DNA of 64,000 nt from CAWIDU01 sp963835055 (lineage in GTDB: Bacteria > Patescibacteriota > Saccharimonadia > Saccharimonadales > UBA4665). The stretch lies in NCBI GenBank assembly GCA_963835055.1, contig CAWIDU010000001.1:682001-746000 (forward strand), read 5' to 3'. Numbering within the stretch: the first letter of the stretch is position 1; each line of letters begins with the position of its first letter. The notes below the pieces were generated by a model. That model made no database searches. It worked only from the letters and a program-made list of their open reading frames with translations, and was not told the origin of the DNA. A program made the translations under genes and the position numbers. Shown here piece after piece: positions 32,809-44,128 of the stretch.

Positions 32809-33419
32809 CACGCTTCTCCCTTAATGATAACGATGCTCTTCCGCGGGCCTGGCACAGCGCCGGTAACACCGATAACACCTTGCTCAGCATCAACCATGGC
32901 GACTTTCAGATTGCGCACCGTACGCTGCTCATGGCCCAGCTGTCCGGCCATGCGCGTCCCCTTGAAAATGTGCTGCGGATACATCGAGCCGATCGAGCCC
33001 GGCCGGCGATAACTGCGGCCGCCGTGGGTTTTGCGCCCGCGGTGGAAGTTATGGCGGCGGATGGTGCCAGCCCAGCCCTTGCCCTTAGTCAGGCCAGTGG
33101 CGTGAACGGTGTCACCAACACTAAAAACGTCGGCGCTGATTTTGCTGCCGACGTTGAGTTCTTCTGGGATTTCTTCGAGGCGAAATTCACGAATGAGCTT
33201 GGGACTGACCTTGGCGCTCTTGACGTGACCGGCGACGCTCTTGCTGAGCTTCTTAGTCGTGCCAGCACCGACCTGGACGGCCGTATAACCGTCCTTTTCG
33301 TCAGTCTTGTGATACAAAACGGTGTGCTCGCCAACCGAAAGCAAGGTCATAGCCCGTACCGCCCCATCTTCTCCGATGGTGCTGGTCATGCCGACTTTGT
33401 GGGTAATTAGTGCTTTCAT
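32808..33419 (-). CDS. rplC: Ribosomal protein uL3
   Basis: 203 aa. ALITHKVGMTSTIGEDGAV at the N-terminus and KGKGWAGTIRRHNFHRGRKT with the PGSIG and GQLGHEQRTVRNL segments. First gene after a 166-base untranslated stretch with its own promoter. Confidence 0.97.
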   Translation of the reverse strand: MKALITHKVGMTSTIGEDGAVRAMTLLSVGEHTVLYHKTDEKDGYTAVQVGAGTTKKLSKSVAGHVKSAKVSPKLIREFRLEEIPEELNVGSKISADVFSVGDTVHATGLTKGKGWAGTIRRHNFHRGRKTHGGRSYRRPGSIGSMYPQHIFKGTRMAGQLGHEQRTVRNLKVAMVDAEQGVIGVTGAVPGPRKSIVIIKGEA

Positions 33420-33537
33420 ATAGGTTTTTAGGTATCGAGAGTTGACATAAAAAACCTTGGTCGCTAGCGGTTTCTACCTCTGTTATTTGGCAGACCTACT
33501 CAGTAAACCAAGTACATGTCTTCAAAGATACCGTACT

Positions 33538-33567
33538 AGAGTAACACGCCCCGATTACCTCTGTCAA
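33538..33567 (-). promoter_or_regulatory. Promoter before rplC within the S10 operon
   Basis: TTGACA (33562-33567), 18-bp spacer, TACTCT (33538-33543). It gives a leader of about 110 nt to the rplC start. The leader contains the palindrome CGCTAGCG and then GGTTTTTT, a weak terminator-like end near 33450-33480. Confidence 0.55.
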
Positions 33568-33585
33568 CGTGTTGCGAATTCTACA

Positions 33586-33909
33586 CTACAGGACTATGTC
33601 ATAAGGCATGCGTGTGACAACAACTTTATCAACACAGCTATAGCCAATTCTCTCAGCCAATTCCTTGTGGCGCTCTATGAATACTGGCTCCGGAGGGCTG
33701 TCTTTCGGTTCTCCTATCGGGGCTTGTCGAATATATCTTATGCCACTTATAAGATCAGTGTCGGCAAAGTCATAATCATACCCGACAAACGGGAAATCAC
33801 TAATCACGAGCTCAAACGCTCGCTCTTCCGAGATAGGCGGCTTAAATTGACTAATTAACCTGTCAGGGGTTTGCCTCAGACTGATAAGGTTTGGCTGGTG
33901 TCTGGGCAT
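33586..33909 (-). CDS. Small protein of unknown function between rpsJ and rplC
   Basis: 107 aa, starting right after the rpsJ stop (MPRHQPNLISLRQTPDRLI). It has an aromatic/acidic central segment (FPFVGYDYDFADTDLISGI) and a Val-rich end (VDKVVVTRMPYDIVL). No membrane segment or known motif. A gene here between S10 and L3 is not seen in standard S10 operons. Confidence 0.58.
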   Translation of the reverse strand: MPRHQPNLISLRQTPDRLISQFKPPISEERAFELVISDFPFVGYDYDFADTDLISGIRYIRQAPIGEPKDSPPEPVFIERHKELAERIGYSCVDKVVVTRMPYDIVL

Positions 33910-33911
33910 AT

Positions 33912-34265
33912 TTACATCTTAATTTCGACGTCGCAGCCGGCTGGCAGGGATAGGTTCATCAGCGAATCAATCGTCTTGGGTGTCGGTTCGAAAACGTCAA
34001 TCAGCCGCTTGTGAGTGCGCATTTCGAACTGCTCGCGGCCTTTCTTATAAACATGTGGGCTCTTGATAACCGTGAAGGTGCTCCGGCGCGTTGGCAGCGG
34101 AATCGGACCGGCCAAGGTGGCACCGGTGCGCAGCGCAGTGTCAACGATTTGCTTGGCAGCTTGGTCGATGACTTTGTGGTCATAGGCCTTGAGGCGGATC
34201 CGGATGCGCTGCTTGGCGTCTCCGGCCGCGTTGGTTGCCTTGGGGGCTGGTTTGGCGTCTGCCAT
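33912..34265 (-). CDS. rpsJ: Ribosomal protein uS10
   Basis: 117 aa with about 15 extra N-terminal residues. RIRIRLKAYDHKVIDQAAKQ, GPIPLPTRRSTFTVIKSPHV and the SLPAGCDVEIKM ending identify it. Also NusE in antitermination complexes. First ribosomal gene of the S10 operon, with a GGGAGG ribosome site. Confidence 0.98.
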   Translation of the reverse strand: MADAKPAPKATNAAGDAKQRIRIRLKAYDHKVIDQAAKQIVDTALRTGATLAGPIPLPTRRSTFTVIKSPHVYKKGREQFEMRTHKRLIDVFEPTPKTIDSLMNLSLPAGCDVEIKM

Positions 34266-34365
34266 AGGTGTTGTTCCTCCCTAACTCGCGTTAGTCCGCT
34301 GTAACATCGAAATATCTTTCAATCACGACTTTTAGTCAGCAGAAGTTAATTAAAATACAGATACA

Positions 34366-34394
34366 ATTGTACAACAATCAAGATTTATCTTCAA
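34366..34394 (-). promoter_or_regulatory. Promoter of rpsJ (S10 operon)
   Basis: TTGAAG (34389-34394), 17-bp spacer, TACAAT (34366-34371). A second candidate slightly downstream is TTGTTG-17-TTTAAT. Leader about 95 nt. Confidence 0.5.
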
Positions 34395-34941
34395 GAGAAG
34401 CGGACTTGCCGTCTTTAAAAATTGCCTCAACTTTCGCAAAAATCATGTTTGGGTGTAGATCGTTAGAGTCAAACGAAATCTTATCAGTTTCAGGATCAAG
34501 AAATATCTGGGTCTTTCCTTGTTTATCCCTATCAGCAGCATAAATAACTAGCTTCTTTCCATGCGGTGTCGTATCGATCTCGACCTGAACAGAAAAGCGT
34601 TTATCTTTTGGTTTTGGCTCCACTTTCAGGACCGGAGTATAAATATTATCAAGATCGTACACCGTTGCCCCTTTTAGGCTGATTGATTCCTGGTAGCTGT
34701 CAAATCGGCGTACCATCGCCTCAAAGCTTTTCCCGAAAATTGAAAAGCGCTCATCACCCTCGGGACATACTAAATATTTTTGGTGAGATAAGCCCGTTTG
34801 GCCCTGCTGATAGCCTCCTCCGTGCACGGTATCCCAAAGCTCCAAACGCAGTCTGTGTTTTGGACAAAGAGCAATACGGCCTCCAGTCGTGCTATCAGCC
34901 CAAAGCACTCCCTTCCATTTCTTTAATGTTACTCCGTCCAT
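34378..34941 (-). CDS. Hypothetical protein between tuf and rpsJ
   Basis: 187 aa from the ATG at 34941, which follows GAGGGG and lies about 20 nt downstream of a predicted transcription start; a longer frame to 35076 would cross a terminator and promoter. The N-terminal part has CPKH and later LVCPEGDE, a possible small metal site. The rest is predicted beta-rich (FSVQVEIDTTPHGKKLVIYA). No family recognised. It is clearly more A/T-rich than tuf and rpsJ. Confidence 0.6.
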   Translation of the reverse strand: MDGVTLKKWKGVLWADSTTGGRIALCPKHRLRLELWDTVHGGGYQQGQTGLSHQKYLVCPEGDERFSIFGKSFEAMVRRFDSYQESISLKGATVYDLDNIYTPVLKVEPKPKDKRFSVQVEIDTTPHGKKLVIYAADRDKQGKTQIFLDPETDKISFDSNDLHPNMIFAKVEAIFKDGKSASLEDKS

Positions 34942-34968
34942 CAACCCCTCATTTGCATTGGTGCCCTT

Positions 34969-34974
34969 ATTATA
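34969..34974 (-). promoter_or_regulatory. Extended -10 promoter immediately after the tuf-operon terminator
   Basis: TGC-TATAAT on the minus strand, directly abutting the T tract of the terminator at 34977-35000, so the terminator stem occupies the -35 region. Confidence 0.6.
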
Positions 34975-34976
34975 GC

Positions 34977-35000
34977 AAAAGAGCCTCCGGAGAGGCTCTT
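34977..35000 (-). terminator. Intrinsic terminator ending the tuf transcript
   Basis: 9-bp perfect stem (AAGAGCCTC/GAGGCTCTT) with a CGGA-type 4-nt loop and a short TTTT tract on the minus strand, 30 bases after the stop of the 97-aa gene. Confidence 0.72.
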
Positions 35001-35029
35001 CAGCGATCGTGCTAACTTGCAGCGCTATT

Positions 35030-35323
35030 CTACCCGTCGTCTTCTGCCAGACTGCAAGCAGCAATATAATCTTCATGCCTTTTCATAGCTTCTTCTGTAG
35101 GCATGAGGCCGTCATAGTAAGGCTGATATGCATCATGAAGTCCATCGCCGTTCCAACCCTTATCTTCTTCTGACAATTCAACACCGGGTTCCACCATAAC
35201 ACGATTTATCAGAATACTGGGATGCGTACGGCTGCGCCAGACATGACAATCGGCCTCGCCTCTAGCTACCCGTAAAAAGTCAGTTACTACTTCGTAATTA
35301 GAAATCGCTTCTGGGCTGGCCAC
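35030..35323 (-). CDS. Small protein of unknown function downstream of tuf
   Basis: 97 aa, beginning 9 bases after the tuf stop (MASPEAISNYEVVTDFLRV). Acidic, with two Cys, one in the segment EADCHVWRSRTHPSILINRV. No recognised family. It ends before the terminator, so it shares the tuf transcript. Confidence 0.58.
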   Translation of the reverse strand: MASPEAISNYEVVTDFLRVARGEADCHVWRSRTHPSILINRVMVEPGVELSEEDKGWNGDGLHDAYQPYYDGLMPTEEAMKRHEDYIAACSLAEDDG

Positions 35324-35332
35324 GTAAATACT

Positions 35333-36517
35333 CTATTTGTTGACTTTGGTGACGACGCCGGCGCCGACAGTGCGGCCACCTTCGCGGATAGCGAAGCGTA
35401 AGCCCTGTTCCATAGCGATCGGCTGTAACAACTTGACCTTGAATGTGATGGTATCACCAGGCATGACCATTTCCTTGTCAGCCGGTAATTCAACTTCGCC
35501 GGTAACGTCCGTCGTGCGGAAGTAAAACTGCGGCTTGTAGCCTTTGAAGAATGGCGTGTGACGGCCACCCTCTTCCTTGGTCAGGATGTAAACTTCGCTG
35601 TCGAACTCAGTGTGCGGCGTAATGGTGCCGGGCTTGGCCAGGACTTGGCCGCGCTCGATGTCATCGCGCTCGATACCGCGGAGCAGAATACCAACATTGT
35701 CGCCAGCTTGGCCTTGGTCGAGGTTCTTCTTGAACATCTCAACACCAGTCACAACTGACTTGGTGGTTGGCTTGAGGCCGACGATTTCAACTTCTTCGTT
35801 AACCTTAACGATACCGGTCTCGATGCGGCCGGTGGCAACAGTGCCACGACCCTTAATCGAGAAAACGTCTTCAATTGGCATCAGGAAAGGCTTGTCCAGC
35901 TCGCGCTTCGGTTCCGGCACGTTCTCGTCCATAGCTTTGACGAGTTCCATAATGGCATCTTCGTTGGCGGCATCGCCTTCTAGGGCCTTAGTAGCCGAGC
36001 CACGGATGATCGGTGCGTCCTTGTCGAAACCATTCTTCTCTAGTAATTCGCGGATTTCCTCTTCGACGAGATCAACCAATTCCGGATCGGCGAGGTCCAT
36101 TTTGTTGAGGAAAACCAAAACGTACGGCACTCCGACTTGCTTGGCCAATAGGACGTGCTCGCGGGTCTGAGGCATCGGGCCGTCAGCAGCGCTGACGACG
36201 AGAATTGCACCGTCAATCTGAGCAGCACCGGTAATCATGTTCTTGACGTAGTCGGCGTGGCCGGGCATGTCAACGTGAGCGTAGTGACGCTTCTCGGACT
36301 CATATTCTTGGTGAGAGGTAGCGATGGTGATACCGCGAGCCTTCTCTTCCGGGGCGTTATCGATCTCGTCGTACTTTATAGCCTTATTAATGTTGCTGGG
36401 TAATTTCTTGGCCAGAACGGCCGTAATAGCAGCAGTTAGAGTAGTTTTGCCGTGGTCGACGTGGCCCATAGTGCCAACGTTAACGTGAGGCTTGCTGCGG
36501 TCAAAATTCTCTGCCAT
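35333..36517 (-). CDS. tuf: Elongation factor Tu
   Basis: 394 aa, intact. G1 GHVDHGKTTLT, G3 DMPGHADYVKN, G4 NKMD and G5 GSATKAL are all present; domains 2 and 3 are complete to GVVTKVNK. It delivers aminoacyl-tRNA to the ribosome. It has two tandem promoters of its own, besides readthrough from fusA. AAGGAG lies before the ATG. Confidence 0.98.
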   Translation of the reverse strand: MAENFDRSKPHVNVGTMGHVDHGKTTLTAAITAVLAKKLPSNINKAIKYDEIDNAPEEKARGITIATSHQEYESEKRHYAHVDMPGHADYVKNMITGAAQIDGAILVVSAADGPMPQTREHVLLAKQVGVPYVLVFLNKMDLADPELVDLVEEEIRELLEKNGFDKDAPIIRGSATKALEGDAANEDAIMELVKAMDENVPEPKRELDKPFLMPIEDVFSIKGRGTVATGRIETGIVKVNEEVEIVGLKPTTKSVVTGVEMFKKNLDQGQAGDNVGILLRGIERDDIERGQVLAKPGTITPHTEFDSEVYILTKEEGGRHTPFFKGYKPQFYFRTTDVTGEVELPADKEMVMPGDTITFKVKLLQPIAMEQGLRFAIREGGRTVGAGVVTKVNK

Positions 36518-36556
36518 CTAATTTACTCCTTATGATCAGGGGTGAGCCCCTTCTTA

Positions 36557-36585
36557 TATATAATGCTTTTGCATAGGTATAACAA
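36557..36585 (-). promoter_or_regulatory. tuf promoter P2
   Basis: TTGTTA (36580-36585), 17-bp spacer, TATATA (36557-36562). Confidence 0.5.
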
Positions 36586-36607
36586 CCCCATGCAGGTTAC
36601 CGGTGAT

Positions 36608-36636
36608 AGTATAGGGAAAGTGCTAACTTTTGTAAA
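36608..36636 (-). promoter_or_regulatory. tuf promoter P1
   Basis: TTTACA (36631-36636), 17-bp spacer, TATACT (36608-36613). It lies directly after the fusA stop. Confidence 0.65.
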
Positions 36637-36640
36637 GCGT

Positions 36641-38727
36641 CTACTTGGCGTTCTTGGCAATGATGTCGTCGGCGACGTTGCGGGGGACATCGGCGTAGTG
36701 GTCGAGTTCCATACTGGAGCTGGCTCGGCCTTGGGTTGACGAGCGCAAGTTGGTGGTATAGCCGAACATTTCGCCTAGCGGCACGAAAGCGGTAATTTCT
36801 TTGATGCCGACCGTCAAGTCTTCCATGCTCTCCACACGACCGCGTTTGCTGTTGAGATCACCGATGACGTCACCCATGAAGTTTTCGGGCGTCACGACGA
36901 CGACTTTCATAACTGGTTCTAGCAGAACTGGGCTGGCTTTTTTGACGCCTTCTTGCAAGGCCATAGAGCCAGCGATGCTGAAGGCCATCTCTGAGGAGTC
37001 AACATCGTGATAGCTGCCGTCATAAAGTTCGGCTTTTATATCAACCACTGGGTAGCCGGCAATGACGCCGTTGCTCATAGCCTCTTCAATGCCTTTACGG
37101 ACAGCCGGTATATATTCGCTGGGGACGGTACCGCCTTTGATAGAGTTGATGAACTCGAAGCCTTGACCAGCTTCGTTCTGGCTGAGGCGCAGCCAGACGT
37201 CGCCGTACTGGCCACGGCCGCCGGACTGGCGGATAAATTTACCTTGAACTTGGACAGCATCTTTGCGGATGGTTTCGCGGTAGGCCACCTGCGGCTCGCC
37301 GACATTGGCTTCGACAGTGAACTCGCGCTTCATGCGGTCAACGATAATTTCGAGGTGCAGCTCGCCCATACCGCTAATGATGGTTTGCCCGGTCTCGTCA
37401 TCGACGCGAATTCGGAAGGTTGGGTCTTCTTCGGCCAAGCGCTGCAGGGCTAGGCTCATCTTTTCCTGGTCGGCCTTGGTCTTGGGCTCAATGGCGATAC
37501 TCACCGGCGGCTCAGGGAAAGTGATGCTTTCCAGAACGATCGGATTGTTGGGGTCACATAGCGTGTTGCCGGTGGTGGTGCCTTTGAGCCCGACAATGGC
37601 GGCGATATCGCCGGCGTCAACTTCGGTAACGTCTTCACGTTTGTCAGCTTGCAGGCGGACAATACGGCCAACGCGCTCGCGCTCGCCGGTTGAACTGTTC
37701 AATACATAGCTACCGGCCTGTAATTTGCCCGAATAAACGCGGAAGTAAGCCAATTTACCAACAAAAGGGTCGGTCGTGATCTTGAAAGCCAAGCTAGTGA
37801 ACGGCTGACTGGCGTCCGGTTTGCGCTCAATTTCGTCGCCGGTCTTGGGATGCGTGCCCCAAGTGCTGCCGCGGTCCAGCGGACTAGGCAACAGTTCAGT
37901 GACAGCATCGAGAACTTTCTCGACAATTACGCCGCGGCCGTCACCGCCGGTTACGGCGAAGAATTTGCCAGTCAGGACGGCGGTGCGGATGGCCTGCTTG
38001 ATTTCCTCGGTTGATAGGCCGTCTTCGCCGACTTCAAAGTACTTCTCCAGCATTTTTTCGTCTTCGGCGACGGCATTTTCGATCAAGCAGCGAGCGGTAT
38101 TTCTTGACCTGGTCCATCATGTCGGCCGGGATTTCACCTTCAATCAGCTCGTGATCAGTGAATTCTTTATATGTATAGGCCTTCATGGCCACCAGATCGA
38201 CGATGCCATTGATCGATTGTTCAAAGCCAATCGGCAAATGGATCGGAAAGGCGCGCTTGCTCAGACGGTGATGAATTGACTCCAGCGATTTGTAGAAATC
38301 GCCGCCGGTCTGGTTGATCTTATTAATAAAGCAAATCCGCGGCACGCCGTACTTGTCGGCCTGTCGCCAAACAGTTTCGGACTGCGATCTCGACGCCCAT
38401 TTTGCCGTCGAAAACGACCACCGCGCCGTCGAGCACGCGCAGCAGCGCTCGACCTCAACAGTAAAGTCGATGTGACCCGGCGTATCGATAATGTTGATCT
38501 GGTGATCTTTCCAGTAGCAAGTCACCGCAGCAGCAGACGATGGTGATGCCGCGCTCGCGCTCCTGGGCCATCCAGTCAGTGGTAGTTTCGCCATCGTGCA
38601 CGGCGCCGATCTTGTGCTTCAGGCCGGTGCGATACAGGATACCTTCAGTCGTCGTTGTCTTGCCCGCATCAATATGAGCAATAATGCCAATGTTACGGAT
38701 TTTATCGATTGCTGTTTTGGTAGCCAT
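36641..38727 (-). CDS. fusA: Elongation factor G (four frameshifts near the N-terminal third)
   Basis: N-terminal GTPase with AHIDAGKTTTTEGILY, ERERGITI and IIDTPGHIDFTVEVER, then INKINQTGGDF; domains II-V are intact in one frame from about 38080 down to 36641, ending in VPRNVADDIIAKNAK. Three single-base insertions and one deletion between 38080 and 38560 must be corrected; the result is about 694 aa, the normal EF-G size. It catalyses translocation. The start follows a 56-aa gene inserted after rpsG. Confidence 0.92.
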
Positions 38728-38729
38728 GA

Positions 38730-38900
38730 TTATTCCTGCTCTATCAATGGTTGGTAATTGGGGTTCTTGGGAGCCAGCCTGCAGACTGCGTAAGCGGCCA
38801 GGCCGACGATAGTCGCCGGTACAATCAGGCCCTTGATGATGTCTTCCCGTAAGCTGGGCCGCGACTGCAGTGCACCTAGTTCGCCTATGGAACAGTCCAT
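38730..38900 (-). CDS. 56-aa membrane-helix microprotein between rpsG and fusA
   Basis: The ATG (38898-38900) directly abuts the rpsG stop, and the TAA ends 2 bases before the fusA ATG. The peptide starts MDCSIGELGALQSRPSLRED, has one hydrophobic helix (GLIVPATIVGLAAYAVCRL) and ends in a short polar tail (NPNYQPLIEQE). A single-span small membrane protein is predicted. No homologue recognised. Confidence 0.55.
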   Translation of the reverse strand: MDCSIGELGALQSRPSLREDIIKGLIVPATIVGLAAYAVCRLAPKNPNYQPLIEQE

Positions 38901-39380
38901 CTAGGTCCTGGCGAAGTGGGCGAAGGCCCGGTTAGCGTCAGCCATTTTGTGGACGTCTTCGCGTTTCTTGACAGCCGAGCCCTGATTGTTATAAGCGTCC
39001 GCAAGCTCTTGAGCGATACGGTCACGCATGCTCATGCCCTTGCGCGAGCGAGCAGCGGCCACGAACCACATGGTCGTCAAATGCATTTGGCGCTGGCCAT
39101 GAACTTCGAACGGGATCTGGTAATTAGCACCGCCGACCCGACGGGAGCGGGTTTCCATGTGCGGCTGAATATTCTTCATGGCTTGGTCGAAAACGTCCAG
39201 CGGATTATCGACCTTCAGCTTCTTGGCCGCTTCTTCCATACCGCCGTAAACCAGTCGCTCAGCCAGCTGTTTCTTGCCGTTGAGCATGACGCGGTTGATC
39301 AGGCGCTGGACAGCCACACTCTGGTAGCGGCGATCGGGCTGAATATCGCGGATAAGGGATTTGGTAGTTTTTCTAGGCAT
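38901..39380 (-). CDS. rpsG: Ribosomal protein uS7
   Basis: 159 aa. RRYQSVAVQRLINRVMLNGK, RSRRVGGANYQIPFEV and the RAFAHFART end are typical. It nucleates 16S rRNA 3'-domain assembly. Its ATG lies inside the last codons of the 111-aa gene upstream (8-base overlap). Confidence 0.98.
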   Translation of the reverse strand: MPRKTTKSLIRDIQPDRRYQSVAVQRLINRVMLNGKKQLAERLVYGGMEEAAKKLKVDNPLDVFDQAMKNIQPHMETRSRRVGGANYQIPFEVHGQRQMHLTTMWFVAAARSRKGMSMRDRIAQELADAYNNQGSAVKKREDVHKMADANRAFAHFART

Positions 39381-39708
39381 TTGGCACCTCGGGTTGAACA
39401 GTGGCGTACATATGAACCATTTCGTAGACGCCAGGATAATGGAACCCTAGTCTGTGACAGTCTTCCGAGTCCATTTGTGCATACCTTTCGGCAAATTCTT
39501 TAGGCGGCCCTAAAACATGCTGCAACACGGCGCACATATCGACTGAAGACCAGCCGACCAAGCCACCGCTGCCATTTGGTCGATGGCCAAAAGCATCAAT
39601 TAAGATTTCGGTGTCGTCTGCTGGGTCGCGTGCCAAATATTCGTCTGGCAAACGCGTTGGCCAGATGGTGCCAGCGCTTTCTACTGCCTGGTCGAGTCCA
39701 CCTCTCAT
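39373..39708 (-). CDS. Small protein of unknown function between rpsL and rpsG
   Basis: 111 aa. Its ATG overlaps the rpsL stop (TAATG) and its end overlaps the rpsG start by 8 bases, so both junctions are coupled. Acidic and rich in Trp/Tyr/His (RLGFHYPGVYEMVHMYATV), no membrane segment, no recognised motif. Normally rpsL and rpsG are adjacent. Confidence 0.6.
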   Translation of the reverse strand: MRGGLDQAVESAGTIWPTRLPDEYLARDPADDTEILIDAFGHRPNGSGGLVGWSSVDMCAVLQHVLGPPKEFAERYAQMDSEDCHRLGFHYPGVYEMVHMYATVQPEVPNA

Positions 39709-40123
39709 TATTTACCGCTCGGTTTCTTGGTGCCGTACTTGCTGCGGCCTTGCTTGCGGTCTTGGACGCCTTGTAAGTCGAGCGAACCACGGACAATATG
39801 GTAGCGGACACCGGGAAGGTCATGACCCGGCCACCACGGACCAGCACAACGGCGTGCTCCTGCAAGTTGTGGCCTTCGCCACCGATGTAGGCCCAGACTT
39901 CGTGGCCGTTACTGAGGCGGACGCGGGCGACTTTGCGCAGCGCAGAGTTCGGTTTCTTGGGTGTCTTAGTGGTTACTCGAATACAAACGCCACGCTTAAA
40001 GGCGCCGGTTTGTCGTAATTGACGAGTTTTCAGGTTGTTAGCAACGCGTTGCAGGGCCGGCGACTTGCTCTTGCTGGTCACCTTGCTGCGTGGTTTGCGC
40101 ACTAATTGATTGATGGTCGGCAC
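39708..40123 (-). CDS. rpsL: Ribosomal protein uS12 (one frameshift near the C-terminus)
   Basis: GTG start with AGGAG upstream: PTINQLVRKPRSKVTSKSKS, TTKTPKKPNSALRKVARVRL and YIGGEGHNLQEHAVVLVRGG. A single missing base near 39821-39824 shifts the frame; the true end is QDRKQGRSKYGTKKPSGK. Corrected length 138 aa. It is the decoding-site protein and first gene of the str operon. Confidence 0.93.
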
Positions 40124-40205
40124 TGGTTCTCCTGACGTCCTGCAATCTGCTGCGGCGGAGGCTATGCCAACTCCCCTGGCTCGGATTGCTTAAATATTTG
40201 ACTTG

Positions 40206-40234
40206 ATTGTAACAGATGGGATGGGCTTTGACAA
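40206..40234 (-). promoter_or_regulatory. Promoter of the str operon (rpsL-rpsG-fusA)
   Basis: TTGTCA (40229-40234), 17-bp spacer, TGT-TACAAT (-10 at 40206-40211). It lies directly after the rpoC stop; leader about 80 nt. Confidence 0.72.
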
Positions 40235-40240
40235 GCCGCT

Positions 40241-44104
<3,864 letters not shown>

Positions 44105-44128
44105 GTAGGCGCTCCTCTTCAGCGAGTG

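Noticed and set aside
35610..36170. Plus-strand open frame of 186 codons
   Set aside because: Antisense to the intact tuf gene, with no supporting motif or ribosome site.
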